Numbered from the stretch's first letter, positions 49,480 through 57,665 are shown. The stretch: 64,000 nt of DNA from Pseudomonas gozinkensis (GCF_014863585.1 NZ_CP062253.1:3994501-4058500), one strand, 5' to 3'. The notes: generated by a model from the letters alone, not told the origin. Translations and numbers: made by a program.

Positions 49480-49527
49480 TATAGAGTCAGCCCACAGGCC
49501 ACAAGCCGTAAAACGACCCTTCGTCAG

Positions 49528-50292
49528 TCAGGCTCGTTGCGCTCGGCTGCCAGCCGCCACGGTCGAGGATTTACGCACTGGGACAGGTTGAGTCGACTCG
49601 GGCCACGTCACCCCGAATCGCGCCGCCATTTCCTTGCGCCCCAACATCGTCAACGTCAGCGCCCGACTGTCCAGATCCTGCGTCACCCATTTGCGCTTCA
49701 ACGCCGCCTGCAATAACGCCGCCCCGAGCGAACCGCCCAGATGCGGCCGGCGCATGCTCCAGTCCAGGCACGGGCAGGCAAAGCGGCGGCGCATCGTCGA
49801 CAGATCCTTGACCTCAATGCCCAGCCCTTCAAAAAACGCCTCGCCACTTTCACTGAGGCGATAAACCTGCTCATCGGTTTCCACCAGCCAACCGCCCTCC
49901 AGCAACCGGTCATGCAACAACACCGCCAGCGTTCCGGCCATATGGTCGTAGCAAGTGCGAGCGAATTGCAGGCGATCCGGCGTGTGCGGCTTGAAGGTCG
50001 GCGCGGGGTTCTGGCCGATCACCATCAGCGCTTCCAGCGCCTGGGCCACGCGTTTGTCAGCGAGGCTGTAATAACGATGGCGGCCCTGCACGTGCAGGCG
50101 CACCAGCGCCAGATCCTTGAGCTTGGCCAGGTGCGCGCTGGCGGTCGAGGCGCTGACGTCGGCGAGGGTCGCCAGCTCCGTGGCGGTACGGGCGTGGCCG
50201 TCCATCAGCGAGCACAGCATTTTGGTCCGCGCCGGTTCCGCGATGGCGGCGGCCACTTGCGAGACGCCGATGTCTTGATGTTCTGCGTGCAT
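49528..50292 (-). CDS. ArsR-family regulator with C-terminal extension
   Basis: A 254-residue protein. Residues ~5-95 form an ArsR-type winged HTH (EPARTKMLCSLMDGHARTAT, ASTASAHLAKLKDLALVRLH). The remainder contains FACPCLDWSMRRPHLGGSLG, a segment conserved in a long-form ArsR subgroup, with a Cys-Pro-Cys that might bind metal or heme. It diverges from a cytochrome P450 gene 79 bases away and probably regulates it. Confidence 0.86.
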   Translation of the reverse strand: MHAEHQDIGVSQVAAAIAEPARTKMLCSLMDGHARTATELATLADVSASTASAHLAKLKDLALVRLHVQGRHRYYSLADKRVAQALEALMVIGQNPAPTFKPHTPDRLQFARTCYDHMAGTLAVLLHDRLLEGGWLVETDEQVYRLSESGEAFFEGLGIEVKDLSTMRRRFACPCLDWSMRRPHLGGSLGAALLQAALKRKWVTQDLDSRALTLTMLGRKEMAARFGVTWPESTQPVPVRKSSTVAAGSRAQRA

Positions 50293-50371
50293 ATTTCGCT
50301 CCCGGACGAATCATCGCCCTCAAGGACTGGAGATAGTAGCAACACTTTCCCCATCGACAAGGTTGCGATCC

Positions 50372-51472
50372 ATGGACCCGATCATCGCTGCGACTCACGC
50401 CGATCCCTATCCCTACTACGCCGAACTGCGCGCGGCGGGCGGGCTGAGCTTTCATCACGGACTGAAACTGTGGGTTGCCAGTAGCGCCCGCGCGGTCTGC
50501 GCGGTGTTGGCGCATCCGGATTGCCGGGTGCGTCCGGTGCAGGAACCGGTGCCCAAAGCCATCGCCGATGGCATGGCGGGCAAGGTGTTCGGCCAGTTGA
50601 TGCGTATGAATGACGGCGAAGCTCAGCGTTGCCCACGTTCGGCCATCGAGCCGCCGTTGGGGTTGTTTGATCGGGAAGAAGTCAGCGCTCTGGTGTCCGC
50701 GCGGTTGATCACGGACGATGCCGACGGCCTCTATAAAGCCATGTTTCGCGGCCCGGTTTGCGTGGTCGCGGCGCTGCTCGGATTCACCCCGGCGCAGGCG
50801 CGGGTCATCAGTGAACTGACGGCGGATTTCGCGGCGTGCCTGTCGCCGCTGAGCAATGACCTGCAACTGACGGCGGCCCATCGGGCGGCGGAGCAATTAC
50901 GCGGATACTTCATTGAGTTGCTGGCGGATCCGAACCCGTTTCTCGCCGACATTCGCCAGCGTTTTGTCGGCGATGAGGACGTGCTGCTCGCCAACCTGAT
51001 CGGCCTCTGTTCGCAGACGTTCGAGGCTACCGCCGGGCTTATTGGTAATGCGTTGGTGGCTTTGCAGCGTCAGCCTGAGTTACGCGCGGCGTCAGTGGAT
51101 TCGTTGCTGGCTGAAGTCCAGCGCTTCGACCCGTCGGTACAGAACACCCGCCGATTTGTGGCAAACAGCTGCGAAATCGACGGCGTTCGGCTGGAATCGG
51201 GCGACGTGATTCTGGTGTTGCTGGCCTCGGCCAATCGCGACCCGGCACTGAATGAAAACCCGGATCGCTTTATGCCGGATCGCTCGAACCGCCGCAGCTT
51301 CACGTTCGGCAGCGGTCGGCATCAATGTCCCGGACAGATGCTGGCAATGACGATCGCCAGCGCCACGCTCACCGAAATCCTCGCCCGCGACATTGATCCG
51401 GGAAGATTCACGTGGCACTACCGGCCTTCGCTGAATGGACGAATTCCGATGTTCAGCGAGGTGCAGATTTGA
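50372..51472 (+). CDS. cytochrome P450, short form
   Basis: A 366-residue P450, about 30-50 residues shorter than common bacterial P450s. The heme loop is FTFGSGRHQCPGQ with Cys319 as the axial ligand; the K-helix ExxR is EVQR. In the I-helix, LCSQTFEATAGLIG carries Glu218 and Ala219 where most have (E/D)-T, so the usual proton-relay threonine is missing. No ferredoxin or reductase is adjacent, so electrons must come from elsewhere. Start MDPIIAATHADPYPYY at 50372. Regulated probably by the divergent ArsR gene. Confidence 0.88.
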   Translation: MDPIIAATHADPYPYYAELRAAGGLSFHHGLKLWVASSARAVCAVLAHPDCRVRPVQEPVPKAIADGMAGKVFGQLMRMNDGEAQRCPRSAIEPPLGLFDREEVSALVSARLITDDADGLYKAMFRGPVCVVAALLGFTPAQARVISELTADFAACLSPLSNDLQLTAAHRAAEQLRGYFIELLADPNPFLADIRQRFVGDEDVLLANLIGLCSQTFEATAGLIGNALVALQRQPELRAASVDSLLAEVQRFDPSVQNTRRFVANSCEIDGVRLESGDVILVLLASANRDPALNENPDRFMPDRSNRRSFTFGSGRHQCPGQMLAMTIASATLTEILARDIDPGRFTWHYRPSLNGRIPMFSEVQI

Positions 51473-51491
51473 GCACCGCGGCAATCAAGGA

Positions 51492-51806
51492 TCAGGTGGC
51501 CCATTCCAGGGATGCAGGCAACTGGAAACAGAGGTCTACTTCCAGTTTTGCGGCGGCCGACAGGTTGACCAGCGCATCCAGCGAGAACTTGTCGATTTTG
51601 CCGTTGAGTACGTCGTTGAGACGCGGCTGAGTGATGCCGAGACGCTTGGCCGCCTCTTTCTGCGGAAGCTCCCACGCACGAATCGTCTCGCAAAGCGTGC
51701 GCATCAGCTTGGCCCGCAGACGCATGTTGGCCGCTTCCTGCGGCGTGTCTTCCAGTGCATCCCAGATGCTTGAGAAACGCTGGGGTGGGTTTTGATGATC
51801 CTTCAT
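51492..51806 (-). CDS. XRE-family regulator, HigA/antitoxin-like
   Basis: A 104-residue protein with HTH LPQKEAAKRLGITQPRLNDV and the tail LDALVNLSAAAKLEVDLCF typical of the COG5606-type antitoxins. Start at 51806 has AGGTGA in front. A perfect dyad (51847-51864) upstream is a likely autoregulatory operator. In these systems the toxin gene normally lies directly upstream; no toxin-like frame is found in the ~500 bases there, so it appears orphaned. Confidence 0.8.
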   Translation of the reverse strand: MKDHQNPPQRFSSIWDALEDTPQEAANMRLRAKLMRTLCETIRAWELPQKEAAKRLGITQPRLNDVLNGKIDKFSLDALVNLSAAAKLEVDLCFQLPASLEWAT

Positions 51807-51846
51807 GGTTTCACCTGTTCCTGGCATTTGAACGTGCCACGCAGGC

Positions 51847-51864
51847 TATATCGAAACCGATATA
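51847..51864. promoter_or_regulatory. operator-like dyad before the XRE gene
   Basis: TATATCG and CGATATA with a 4-base AAAC spacer, 41 bases before the start codon. Likely self-repression site. Confidence 0.6.
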
Positions 51865-52317
51865 AATCAAGCTCGAAGTGGCTTATTAAATATTCGGTAT
51901 CACAAAGAGGATGTTTACAAGCAAGCACGCTTCACAGGCCGGCGGCGACCTCTTATGTGAGCCATAAAGCCTGACAAATGAAGCATCATTTTGCCCGCAT
52001 CCGGGAGGCTACATTGCCTTGCGCCTTTGCCTACAACTACGCCAGAATCCGCCGGCTTGTGCGGTTTTGAGGGCGTCGGTAACTTGGTTCGCGTCACTGA
52101 ATGGTCAGTGATCGGGTTTAGTCGCTCGGTATTACCTTCAAACTGCATAACGCTCCAGACAGACAGGTTTTCAATACCTGCGCTTAATGGTAGCTGTGCG
52201 CAGGGCACCTTCGGGTGCACCGGTTTGGAAGGTTGCCGGTCGACTAACCTGCGTATAGCTGCCACCTTTTTCGTTTAGTCGCGAGGTGGTGTCGGCATCA
52301 CTTTGGAAACCTTCGAA
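51865..52317. other. structured intergenic region before the DUF6124 gene
   Basis: No protein gene is supported. The first ~170 bases are unremarkable apart from CCGC/GCGG (52049-52064). Then follow a 7-bp hairpin TCACTGA-ATGG-TCAGTGA (52094-52111) enclosed by GGTAA (52078-52082)/TTACC (52132-52136), and a three-way junction (52189-52263). GTTTAGTCGC occurs at 52116-52125 and again near 52273-52282. Confidence 0.6.
52189..52263 (+). ncRNA. putative structured RNA element, compact three-way junction
   Basis: Stem P1 pairs GGTAGCTGTGCGCAGG (52189-52204) with CCTGCGTATAGCTGCC (52248-52263): all 16 positions pair in RNA, three of them G-U only when read on the + strand. P2 follows at once: GCACC-UUCG-GGUGC (52205-52218), a C(UUCG)G tetraloop. 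P3 follows at once: ACCGG/CCGGU (52219-52223, 52236-52240). Linker CGACTAA closes the junction and could alternatively pair with TTAGTCG (52275-52281). Leader of the downstream gene or an independent RNA. Confidence 0.55.
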
Positions 52318-52689
52318 ATGTTCAAAATCACACCGAATCCTCCCGAAACAGATGTCGAAACTGATTCAGACCCAACTTCGCCCTACGCCTCCACCGACTC
52401 AAAAAAACTCCACGAAGCCGCCGAGCGCGCCCTCGACCATTACCTGAAACCCACCGCCCCGAAACAACACTGCCCCGGCCGCATGTTCCTCGTCGCCCCC
52501 GACCTGGATCAACATGCCCTGCTGGCCCACGCCTGCGAATCGATGACTTCGGCCAGCGTGATGCTCAGCGACTTCGCCGCGCTGCTGGACCCGCCCTACC
52601 GCAGCACCGTGCTGGGCATCGCCCAAGTGGTGATGTGTGGCGAACTCGCGGTGAACCGGGCGCTGGACACTCTCGATGCCACGACCTGA
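52318..52689 (+). CDS. DUF6124-family small protein
   Basis: A 123-residue protein beginning MFKITPNPPETDVETD, the N-terminus typical of the DUF6124 (formerly DUF3077-like) proteins common in Pseudomonas. The C-terminal half is a helical segment (CESMTSASVMLSDFAALLDP) with alternating hydrophobic residues. Function unknown. The ATG at 52318 has only a weak GGAA ribosome site; a TTG at 52303 is in frame. It is followed after nine bases by a small HEAT-like gene. Confidence 0.8.
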   Translation: MFKITPNPPETDVETDSDPTSPYASTDSKKLHEAAERALDHYLKPTAPKQHCPGRMFLVAPDLDQHALLAHACESMTSASVMLSDFAALLDPPYRSTVLGIAQVVMCGELAVNRALDTLDATT

Positions 52690-52698
52690 GGAACACCC

Positions 52699-52980
52699 AT
52701 GGAAAGCAAATCCGATGCACACATCGTCGCCGCCCTGATCTCCATCGGCCTCAACGAGAAAGACAGCCAATGGGCCCAAAAGGCCTGTCTGCTACTGCTC
52801 GAGAGCGAACGAAAATCCATCGTCAGCGCCGCACTCACCGCCCTCACCCAACTCGCCCGTGACCATGGCGAACTGGATCGCAACCGCCTGCTGCCGGCAC
52901 TCACCAGCGTAAAACGGCGATTTCCAAGCCTGACCGGCACGGTTGCCGCGACGCTGGATGAGATGGCGATGGCTGCGTAA
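52699..52980 (+). CDS. small helical (HEAT-like) protein, copy 1
   Basis: A 93-residue helical protein: AALISIGLNEKDSQWAQKAC, then IVSAALTALTQLARDHGELD and VKRRFPSLTGTVAATLDEM. The alternation suggests two to three HEAT-type helix pairs. It is a paralogue of 53194-53529 (about 42 of 82 aligned residues identical). Function unknown; small helical proteins of this type include immunity proteins, but no toxin gene is adjacent. Confidence 0.72.
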   Translation: MESKSDAHIVAALISIGLNEKDSQWAQKACLLLLESERKSIVSAALTALTQLARDHGELDRNRLLPALTSVKRRFPSLTGTVAATLDEMAMAA

Positions 52981-53002
52981 CACCTAGGGCACAAGGCAAG
53001 AA

Positions 53003-53040
53003 AAAACCCGCTGCCTCCGTGAAGGGAGACAGCGGGTTTT
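53003..53040. terminator. intrinsic terminator after copy 1
   Basis: AAAACCCGCTG and CAGCGGGTTTT flank an inner CTCC/GGAG pair. A-tract and T-tract on both sides make it bidirectional. Confidence 0.88.
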
Positions 53041-53054
53041 GTTTGCAGATGCGA

Positions 53055-53174
53055 TCAGCGCCGAAAGTCAGACAGGATAAACGGTGTATGACTCTCAAGT
53101 AACGGTCGACCTCTTCCAGCGAATGCAGTCCTTCACTGGATGAAACGACGGCCTCCTGTTCATTCTTGCGAGTC
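53055..53174 (-). pseudogene. frameshifted 3' remnant of the membrane-anchored gene at 53600
   Basis: Read on the minus strand it encodes EAVVSSSEGLHSLEEVDRYL, then after a one-base deletion HTPFILSDFRR and stop. The intact gene at 53600-53938 has EATVSSRDGLLSLEEVETYL and YTPFILSDFRR at the same places. Only the last ~40 codons remain. It marks a tandem duplication of the pair [helical protein + convergent membrane protein]. Confidence 0.82.
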
Positions 53175-53193
53175 AGATTTTGGGAGCCAAGAA

Positions 53194-53529
53194 GTGAGCC
53201 TGACCTATAAAGACCCATCCATTAGCCACAATGAGGCAGTGAGGTTTCTTCAAAGCCCCTCAGACGAGGATGTTATCCAAGCTTTGATTTCTATTGGTCT
53301 CAATGAAGAAGACAGAATCTGGGCTCAGCAAACCTGCCTGAAGTATTTCGCCAGCAGCAATGAGTCGGTTGTCGCATCTGCCATTACCGCTTTGGGCCAC
53401 ATTGCTCGAAGGCACGGCGAGCTGGACAAAGACATTGCCTTCGCAGCGCTGGATGAAGTGAAGACAAGATTCCCTTCGCTAGAAGGCGTGATTTCAGACA
53501 CGCTTGACGATATTGAGGCATTTACCTGA
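53194..53529 (+). CDS. small helical (HEAT-like) protein, copy 2
   Basis: A 111-residue paralogue of 52699-52980 with an extra ~25-residue N-terminus (MSLTYKDPSISHNEAVRFLQ). Shared segments: ALISIGLNEEDRIWAQQTC, ITALGHIARRHGELD and FPSLEGVISDTLDD. It starts at GTG with GGGAG seven bases upstream. Base composition is lower in GC than its surroundings and than copy 1. Function unknown. A hairpin follows the stop. Confidence 0.72.
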   Translation: MSLTYKDPSISHNEAVRFLQSPSDEDVIQALISIGLNEEDRIWAQQTCLKYFASSNESVVASAITALGHIARRHGELDKDIAFAALDEVKTRFPSLEGVISDTLDDIEAFT

Positions 53530-53531
53530 TT

Positions 53532-53586
53532 TAAAGCCCTTGCAGAACGTTGTGATCAGGGTTTCACCTCATCACAACGGGCTTTA
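53532..53586. terminator. bidirectional terminator between convergent genes
   Basis: TAAAGCCC...CGTTGTGAT, loop, ATCACAACGGGCTTTA. The long stem has a bulge on the left arm. It ends 13 bases before the stop codon of the leftward gene. Confidence 0.75.
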
Positions 53587-53599
53587 TGTGCAAACGCGA

Positions 53600-53938
53600 T
53601 CACCGCCGAAAGTCAGACAGAATGAAAGGCGTATACCCCCTCAAGTAAGTCTCGACCTCTTCCAGCGAAAGCAACCCGTCACGGGACGAAACAGTGGCTT
53701 CTTTGTCATCGTCGCGGGTCACTGTCACGGTGTAAGCGCCCTCCTTCTCCAGCAAAACGCCGGTGAACCTGACCTTCTGCCCGTCTTCCTCGGCGAAGGA
53801 AATTGCGGACAGTGGCTTTGACACCAGGGCCTGAGCCTTGCTGGCCAGAAAGGCTTTGCGCCGTGCAAGTACATCCTTCCCGACGAACCACAAAAAAACC
53901 ATCGTGGCCGCCATGATTACCAGCTCGATGTTGTACAT
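53600..53938 (-). CDS. small membrane-anchored protein of unknown function
   Basis: A 112-residue protein with one N-terminal membrane segment (ELVIMAATMVFLWFVGKDVL), a basic stretch (ARRKAFLASKAQ) and a C-terminal soluble part of probable beta strands (KVRFTGVLLEKEGAYTVTVT) ending ILSDFRR. The start at 53938 has GGAG close by; an in-frame ATG at 54010 would place charged residues before the membrane segment. A decayed copy of its 3' end lies at 53055-53174. Function not recognised. Confidence 0.65.
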   Translation of the reverse strand: MYNIELVIMAATMVFLWFVGKDVLARRKAFLASKAQALVSKPLSAISFAEEDGQKVRFTGVLLEKEGAYTVTVTRDDDKEATVSSRDGLLSLEEVETYLRGYTPFILSDFRR

Positions 53939-54053
53939 CGATCTCCGTCTTCCCGGGTGTTCGATAGTCAACCACGCAACGGTTTCGTAAATGATCTGTT
54001 CAACATCCATCGACCTGATCCTTGAGCCGTTCGAACAAGATGACCTCCGGTCA

Positions 54054-54392
54054 TCAATCCTCCCGCGTCAACACTTCCAGCAACTCAATCTCGAACACCA
54101 GATTCGAATGCGGCGGAATCTTGCCCATTGTCCGCTCGCCATAACCCAGATGCGCCGGCACCAGCAGCTTGCGCTTGCCGCCCACCTGCATGCCCATGAT
54201 CCCCTGATCCCAACCCTTGATAACCCGGCCCGTGCCGATCACGCACTGAAACGGCTTGCCCCGGCTCCAGGACGAATCGAATTCGGTGCCGTCTTCCAGC
54301 CAACCGGTGTATTGGGTGGTGATCAACGCGCCTTTGACGGCGGCTTTTCCGTCACCGGGCTGAAGATCGATTATCTGCAGTTCATCATTCAT
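54054..54392 (-). CDS. FKBP-type peptidyl-prolyl isomerase
   Basis: A 112-residue single-domain FKBP. Core residues are visible: YTGWLEDGTEFDSSWSRGKP, VIGTGRVIKGWDQGIMGMQV, GYGERTMGKIPPHSNLVFEI. No signal peptide, so cytoplasmic. The ATG at 54392 (MNDELQIIDL) gives the standard length; upstream codons are not conserved in the family. It diverges from a diguanylate cyclase gene. Confidence 0.92.
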   Translation of the reverse strand: MNDELQIIDLQPGDGKAAVKGALITTQYTGWLEDGTEFDSSWSRGKPFQCVIGTGRVIKGWDQGIMGMQVGGKRKLLVPAHLGYGERTMGKIPPHSNLVFEIELLEVLTRED

Positions 54393-54552
54393 AACATTCG
54401 CTCTATTGTTCCGCTGGCCGCCGTTTTCCCAGAAATGCCGGCCATTGGCAACCGTTTGACCCAAGGTTGCCGCTGTTTCCGGCGTTGGCCGTGAATTAAG
54501 ATAGCGACACGCCATCACTCCCGGATCGATACGCCATGCCAGCGACGCTTGA

Positions 54553-55629
54553 ATGACTCAACTCTGGATCAGCTTCGCCATTGTCGTCGTGCTGATGGTC
54601 GTGATCGCCGTTCTGATCCGCCGAGTGCGCGAGCTTCGTCAGCAACTCGCCGAGTATCGCGAACTGCTCACTCGCGCGGCCGAGGGCCAGAACATCCGTC
54701 AGGATGGCGACGCCGACCGCTTCAAGCGCAGCCAGTATTTCGCCCGGATCGGCACATGGGACTGGGAAGTCGACACCGACCGGCTCTACTGGTCGGACGC
54801 AATCTTCGGCATGTTCGGGTTCAAGATCGGCGAAGTGACGCCTTCCTACGCTCTGTTCTGCTCCTGCGTACACCCCGAAGACCGCGCCAAGGTGCGCGCC
54901 GGGGAATTGCGCTGTCTTGAAACCGGCGAAAACCACGATGAGGAATACCGCGTGGTCTGGCCCGACGGCACGATTCGCTGGCTGCGGGAAACCGGCAATG
55001 TGGTACGCAACGATCACGACGCGGTGATCAAGATGATGGGCGTGGTGCGCGACATCACCGAAGAAAAGGCCTCGGCCAGCTACCTCCAGCACCTGGCCCA
55101 CTTCGACCCGTTGACCGGCCTGCCCAATCGGCTGGTGCTGGAAGAACGGTTATCGGAAGCACTGGAACATGCGCGGGTGACCGAAACGCGGGTGGCACTG
55201 GTGTTTATCGATCTCAACGGTTTCAAAGCGATCAACGACCGCTACGGCCACGCCGCCGGCGACCGCGTTCTGATCACCACCGCCACACGCCTGAAACGCA
55301 TCTTGCGGGTCAGCGACACCGTCGCGCGGATCGGCGGCGACGAATTCGTGGTCATCCTGCAAGGCCTCGCCCCCGGCCTGAACCTGCAGGACGAAGCCCG
55401 CAGCATCTGCCAGAAAATCTTCATCGAACTGTCCCCGCCGATCCCCATCGGCAACGAACAACGCCACATCGGCACCAGCCTCGGCGTAGCCGTATTCCCC
55501 GACCATGCGCCGACCATGGATCGGTTGCTGCACATTGCGGATCTGGCGATGTACGAGGCTAAACGCAGCGGGAACAATCAGTATCGATTGGGCGGCGGGC
55601 AGACGCTGAGTCATGGCCGGACTGATTGA
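54553..55629 (+). CDS. membrane-anchored PAS-GGDEF diguanylate cyclase
   Basis: A 358-residue protein: N-terminal membrane helix (WISFAIVVVLMVVIAVLI), coiled-coil-like RRVRELRQQLAEYRELL, a PAS/PAC module (IGTWDWEVDTDRLYWSDAIF to MMGVVRDITEE) and a GGDEF domain. The active loop RIGGDEFVVIL is intact and an inhibitory site RxxD (RVSD) lies five residues before it, so it should make cyclic di-GMP with feedback control. Ends LSHGRTD. Confidence 0.92.
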   Translation: MTQLWISFAIVVVLMVVIAVLIRRVRELRQQLAEYRELLTRAAEGQNIRQDGDADRFKRSQYFARIGTWDWEVDTDRLYWSDAIFGMFGFKIGEVTPSYALFCSCVHPEDRAKVRAGELRCLETGENHDEEYRVVWPDGTIRWLRETGNVVRNDHDAVIKMMGVVRDITEEKASASYLQHLAHFDPLTGLPNRLVLEERLSEALEHARVTETRVALVFIDLNGFKAINDRYGHAAGDRVLITTATRLKRILRVSDTVARIGGDEFVVILQGLAPGLNLQDEARSICQKIFIELSPPIPIGNEQRHIGTSLGVAVFPDHAPTMDRLLHIADLAMYEAKRSGNNQYRLGGGQTLSHGRTD

Positions 55630-55637
55630 GCCCGACG

Positions 55638-55946
55638 CTATTTCTCCACCGGCTGAATCGCCACAATCGTCCCGTTGGTGATCATCACCATCACGTACTT
55701 GTCATTGATCTGCACCCACTGCGCCTGCGGCTCCGGTTGCTTGAGGCCTTTCTGTTTCCAGTTGGTCAGAGCTTTTTCGCTGCGCTGATAAATGTCCGGG
55801 GCGCGGTCGTTGACTTGCAGTTCGCGGCCGTCGACGGGGGAATGTTCGACGGTAGAGGTCGAGGTTTGCGCCGCTTGAACGAGGGGACTGATCCCGGCGA
55901 TGCCGGCGACGAGGGCCAGGCTGGCGATTAGGGTCTTGTTGTTCAT
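55638..55946 (-). CDS. RcnB-family periplasmic protein
   Basis: A 102-residue protein with a signal peptide (ending PLVQAAQ) and an RcnB-like domain: VNDRAPDIYQRSEKALTNWK and WVQINDKYVMVMITNGTIVA. RcnB proteins influence nickel/cobalt homeostasis in E. coli; other family members have unknown roles. No rcnA or metal regulator is adjacent. AGGAGG precedes the ATG. Confidence 0.85.
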   Translation of the reverse strand: MNNKTLIASLALVAGIAGISPLVQAAQTSTSTVEHSPVDGRELQVNDRAPDIYQRSEKALTNWKQKGLKQPEPQAQWVQINDKYVMVMITNGTIVAIQPVEK

Positions 55947-56362
55947 CGGTGAACCTCCTGAAATGTGTGATACCTGAACTCCGACTGCGGGGTTCTGGAA
56001 TCATTCCTTGTATTTTTTGCCCGGACTGGCTGGGAGATTGTAGTCGCCGACCAGTCAGCCATCGCTGGCAAGCCAGCTCCCACAATAATTGTGGTGTTTA
56101 CAGAATCGCTGAGCACACCACCAAAACTGTGGGAGCTGGCTTGCCAGCGATAGGGCCGGCACATTCAAAACTTGCACTGTCTGACACACCATGACTTGCA
56201 TGCCAGCCCCCCCACAATAACCCCGATTAATCCGGCATACGCATCAATCCATGCCAACAATGCAATTAACAAATCGATCCCTGCGCGCCACTATCCGCCC
56301 CAATAAGAACCGTGCGCCGCCTCCCCGTCGCGCACGTCATAAAAGCGGTGGAGTATTTTTCG
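55947..56362. other. 416-bp intergenic region with REP pair
   Basis: Contains an inverted REP pair (56058-56154), a further degenerate REP core near 56195-56215 and the promoter region of the MFS gene. No coding frame is supported. Confidence 0.75.
56058..56154. repeat. inverted REP pair
   Basis: CCATCGCTGGCAAGCCAGCTCCCACA faces TGTGGGAGCTGGCTTGCCAGCGATAG in an outward arrangement, about 45 bases apart. Confidence 0.9.
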
Positions 56363-57655
56363 ATGACAGCCTCAATCCCACACGGCGGCTCGCGGGCCGG
56401 CGCCATTTTCCGGGTGACCTCGGGTAACTTCCTCGAACAGTTCGACTTCTTTCTGTTCGGTTTCTACGCCACGCAGATCGCGGCGGTGTTCTTTCCGGCG
56501 AGCAGTGAGTTCGCGTCCCTGATGATGACCTTTGCGGTGTTCGGCGCAGGCTTTTTGATGCGTCCACTGGGGGCAATCGTGCTCGGCGCGTACATCGATG
56601 ACGTGGGTCGGCGCAAAGGTTTGATCGTCACCCTGTCGATCATGGCCAGCGGCACGATCTTGATTGTGCTGGTGCCCGGATACGAAACCATCGGCCTGTT
56701 CGCCCCGGCGCTGGTGTTGATCGGGCGGCTGCTGCAAGGCTTCTCCGCCGGTGCCGAACTGGGCGGGGTTTCGGTGTATCTCTCGGAGATCGCCACGCCC
56801 GGACGCAAAGGCTTTTTCACAGCCTGGCAGTCGGCCAGTCAGCAGGTGGCCATCGTCGTCGCCGCTGCGCTCGGTTACGGTTTGAACCAGTGGATGGCGC
56901 CGGAAGCCGTCGCGGATTGGGGCTGGCGGATTCCGTTTTTCGTCGGCTGCATGATCGTGCCGTTCATCTTCATCTTGCGCCGCAATCTGGCGGAAACCGA
57001 AGAGTTCGCCGCCCGCAAACATCGCCCAAGCATGAAAGAAGTGTTCCGCACCCTCGGCCAGAACTGGGGCGTGGTGCTCGGCGGGATGCTGATGGTTGCC
57101 CTGACCACCACCGCGTTTTACCTGATCACCGTGTACGCGCCGACCTTCGGCAAAACCGTGCTGCACCTGAGCACATCGGATGCGTTGCTGGTGACGCTGC
57201 TGGTGGGCGTTTCCAACTTCTTCTGGTTGCCGATTGGTGGCGCGTTGTCCGACCGCATCGGCCGCCGTCCGGTGCTGATCGCCATGTCGCTGCTGGCCCT
57301 GGCAACCACGTATCCGGCGCTGTCGTATCTGGTGCAGGCGCCGAGCTTCAGCCACATGCTGCTGTCGCTGCTGTGGCTGTCGTTCATTTATGGCCTGTAC
57401 AACGGCGCGATGATTCCGGCGCTGACCGAGATCATGCCGGTGGAAGTGCGGGTGGCGGGTTTCTCGCTGGCTTATAGCCTGGCGACGGCGGTATTCGGCG
57501 GCTTCACGCCGGCGATGTCGACCTTCCTGATCCAGTACACCGGCGACAAAGCCGCACCGGGTTACTGGATGAGCATCGGTGCACTGTGTGCGTTGTTCGC
57601 GACGCTGTATCTGTATCGCCGGGCCGGCGGTCGTCTGCAACCTGTTACTGCCTGA
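56363..57655 (+). CDS. MFS citrate/tricarballylate-type H+ symporter
   Basis: A 430-residue MFS transporter of the metabolite:H+ symporter group. Characteristic are [60 protein letters not shown] and [14 protein letters not shown]. Closest by motif to CitA/TcuC. GGTGGAG precedes the ATG at 56363. It is followed after ten bases by a periplasmic binding protein, an unusual partner for an MFS carrier. Confidence 0.88.
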   Translation: MTASIPHGGSRAGAIFRVTSGNFLEQFDFFLFGFYATQIAAVFFPASSEFASLMMTFAVFGAGFLMRPLGAIVLGAYIDDVGRRKGLIVTLSIMASGTILIVLVPGYETIGLFAPALVLIGRLLQGFSAGAELGGVSVYLSEIATPGRKGFFTAWQSASQQVAIVVAAALGYGLNQWMAPEAVADWGWRIPFFVGCMIVPFIFILRRNLAETEEFAARKHRPSMKEVFRTLGQNWGVVLGGMLMVALTTTAFYLITVYAPTFGKTVLHLSTSDALLVTLLVGVSNFFWLPIGGALSDRIGRRPVLIAMSLLALATTYPALSYLVQAPSFSHMLLSLLWLSFIYGLYNGAMIPALTEIMPVEVRVAGFSLAYSLATAVFGGFTPAMSTFLIQYTGDKAAPGYWMSIGALCALFATLYLYRRAGGRLQPVTA

Positions 57656-57665
57656 GAACACCACC

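Noticed and set aside
51915..52265. 116-codon minus-strand frame as the missing toxin partner of the XRE protein
   Set aside because: The translation is Pro/Arg-rich with no toxin fold motifs, no ribosome binding site, and lies over the structured RNA region read in the opposite sense.
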